Shown: positions 22,686 to 23,332 of the stretch, piece by piece
How positions within the stretch are numbered: the first letter of the stretch is position 1
Layout: each line of letters starts with the position of its first letter
Assembly: GCA_965658225.1 (NCBI GenBank)
Contig: CBFHRK010000027.1
Span: 1 to 23,332, forward strand
DNA: 23,332 nt
Direction: 5' to 3'
Origin: ECT2AJA-044 sp965658225
Lineage (GTDB): Bacteria; Bacteroidota; Bacteroidia; Flavobacteriales; ECT2AJA-044
The notes under the pieces: generated by a model
What the model was told of the DNA's origin: nothing
Database searches by the model: none
Seen by the model: only the letters and a program-made list of their open reading frames with translations
Translations under genes and position numbers: made by a program

Positions 22686-23332
22686 ATGATCAACATTCCT
22701 GAAAATATTGAGCGCCTTAAATCGTACAAACCCGGTAAACCCCTAGAAGAAATTATTGAGGAGTTCGGTTTAACGAAAACCGCCATTCTTTGGAATAACG
22801 AAAACAACTTAGGGGCTTCCCCTTTGGCTATGGAGGAAGTGAAAAAAGTGGTTAACGGCTCCAACTATTATCCGGATCCGGCCTGCCGCGAATTGCGTTC
22901 TTCGATTGCTGAAAGAGTCGGGAAAAAAATGGAAAATATTATCGTTGGAAACGGAAGCGAAAGCGTTTTCAACTATATGCTGAGCGCATTTTTTAATCCG
23001 ACCGATGAACTCCTAACCTCCGAAGGAACCTTTGTAGCCATTTATATTTGGGCACAGGCAAACAATGTTCCCTGCGTTACGGTACCCATGACATCCGATT
23101 ATCGGTTCGATTTAGAATTAATCAAAAAAAGTGTCACTCCAAACACCAAGGTGATTTATTTATCGAACCCAAACAACCCCACCGGAGCCATGATCTCCGA
23201 AGCCGATTTGCGCAATTTTCTAACGGGTTTACGCGACGATATAATCGTTGTAGTCGACGAAGCCTACTACGAGTATGCCATTGATTTATCGGATGATTAT
23301 CCGGACTCCACCCGGCTCGATTTCCCAAACTT
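22686..23332 (+). CDS. HisC-like pyridoxal-phosphate aminotransferase (partial, 3' end outside window)
   Basis: 215 codons are visible from the ATG at 22686. LKSYKPGKP (11-19) and NNENNLGASP (37-46) are the N-terminal substrate and cofactor landmarks of histidinol-phosphate aminotransferases. VGNGSES at 87-93 is the PLP phosphate-binding loop. YLSNPNNPTG at 158-167 and VVDEAYYEY at 190-198 hold the PLP-contacting Asn and Asp/Tyr. The catalytic Lys lies beyond the window. The enzyme would transfer an amino group between glutamate and histidinol phosphate or a related substrate. No other his gene is visible here, and stand-alone HisC paralogues can act on other substrates, so hisC is not assigned as a symbol. 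It has its own well-formed promoter. Confidence 0.88.
   Translation, partial: MINIPENIERLKSYKPGKPLEEIIEEFGLTKTAILWNNENNLGASPLAMEEVKKVVNGSNYYPDPACRELRSSIAERVGKKMENIIVGNGSESVFNYMLSAFFNPTDELLTSEGTFVAIYIWAQANNVPCVTVPMTSDYRFDLELIKKSVTPNTKVIYLSNPNNPTGAMISEADLRNFLTGLRDDIIVVVDEAYYEYAIDLSDDYPDSTRLDFPN

Overview
The window looks like a chromosomal piece of a marine-type Bacteroidota bacterium, most likely a flavobacterium. The signs are two secreted proteins ending in type IX secretion (Por/T9SS) sorting domains, a PorT-like outer-membrane barrel gene behind an ECF sigma factor, promoters of the Bacteroidota form TTTG-N20-TAnnTTTG, weak or absent Shine-Dalgarno sites, many outer-membrane and lipocalin-fold genes, and moderate GC content. 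The run of 99 Ns flanked by identical 78-bp sequence shows that it is a draft assembly. No phage, transposase, integrase or CRISPR array was seen.

Layout. 1-1918 (minus): an ECF sigma factor overlaps a protein that seems to join a cytoplasmic repeat domain, one transmembrane helix, a long acidic linker and an outer-membrane barrel (cut by the window edge). 2214-5723 (minus): a secreted BNR/sortilin-like beta-propeller with a T9SS tail, and a PfkB sugar kinase. 5755-6960: tRNA-Asn with promoter and terminator, then a degenerate tRNA-Asn copy carrying two 16-bp palindromic elements, then a small AT-richer secreted-protein gene closed by a second copy of the tRNA 3' tail plus terminator. 7124-8083 (plus): a PhyH-type Fe(II)/2-oxoglutarate dioxygenase.

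8105-13874 is the most interesting part. A YceI-like protein, an outer-membrane porin-like barrel and a second YceI protein lie next to a clear homogentisate phytyltransferase (HPT/VTE2-type UbiA) homologue, an overlapping SAM methyltransferase, and a divergent 487-aa membrane protein. That last protein fuses a phytol-kinase (VTE5-type) half to a DUF92 (VTE6-type phytyl-phosphate kinase) half. Together these could phosphorylate scavenged phytol or another prenol to the diphosphate, attach it to an aromatic head group and methylate the product, a tocopherol-like or prenylquinone salvage route in an apparently non-photosynthetic bacterium. The function is inferred; the family assignments are fairly firm.

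13828-16535 (minus) is a TPR-TM-PAS-histidine kinase-receiver sensor split by two single-base frameshifts. 16609-20371 (minus) holds a di-haem cytochrome c peroxidase with an imelysin-like N-terminal region and a PhoX/DUF839 protein with a T9SS tail. 20642-22624 (minus) is a TMTC-like membrane glycosyltransferase with TPRs, interrupted by a false assembly gap. 22686 to the end (plus) is a HisC-like aminotransferase with a textbook Bacteroidota promoter.
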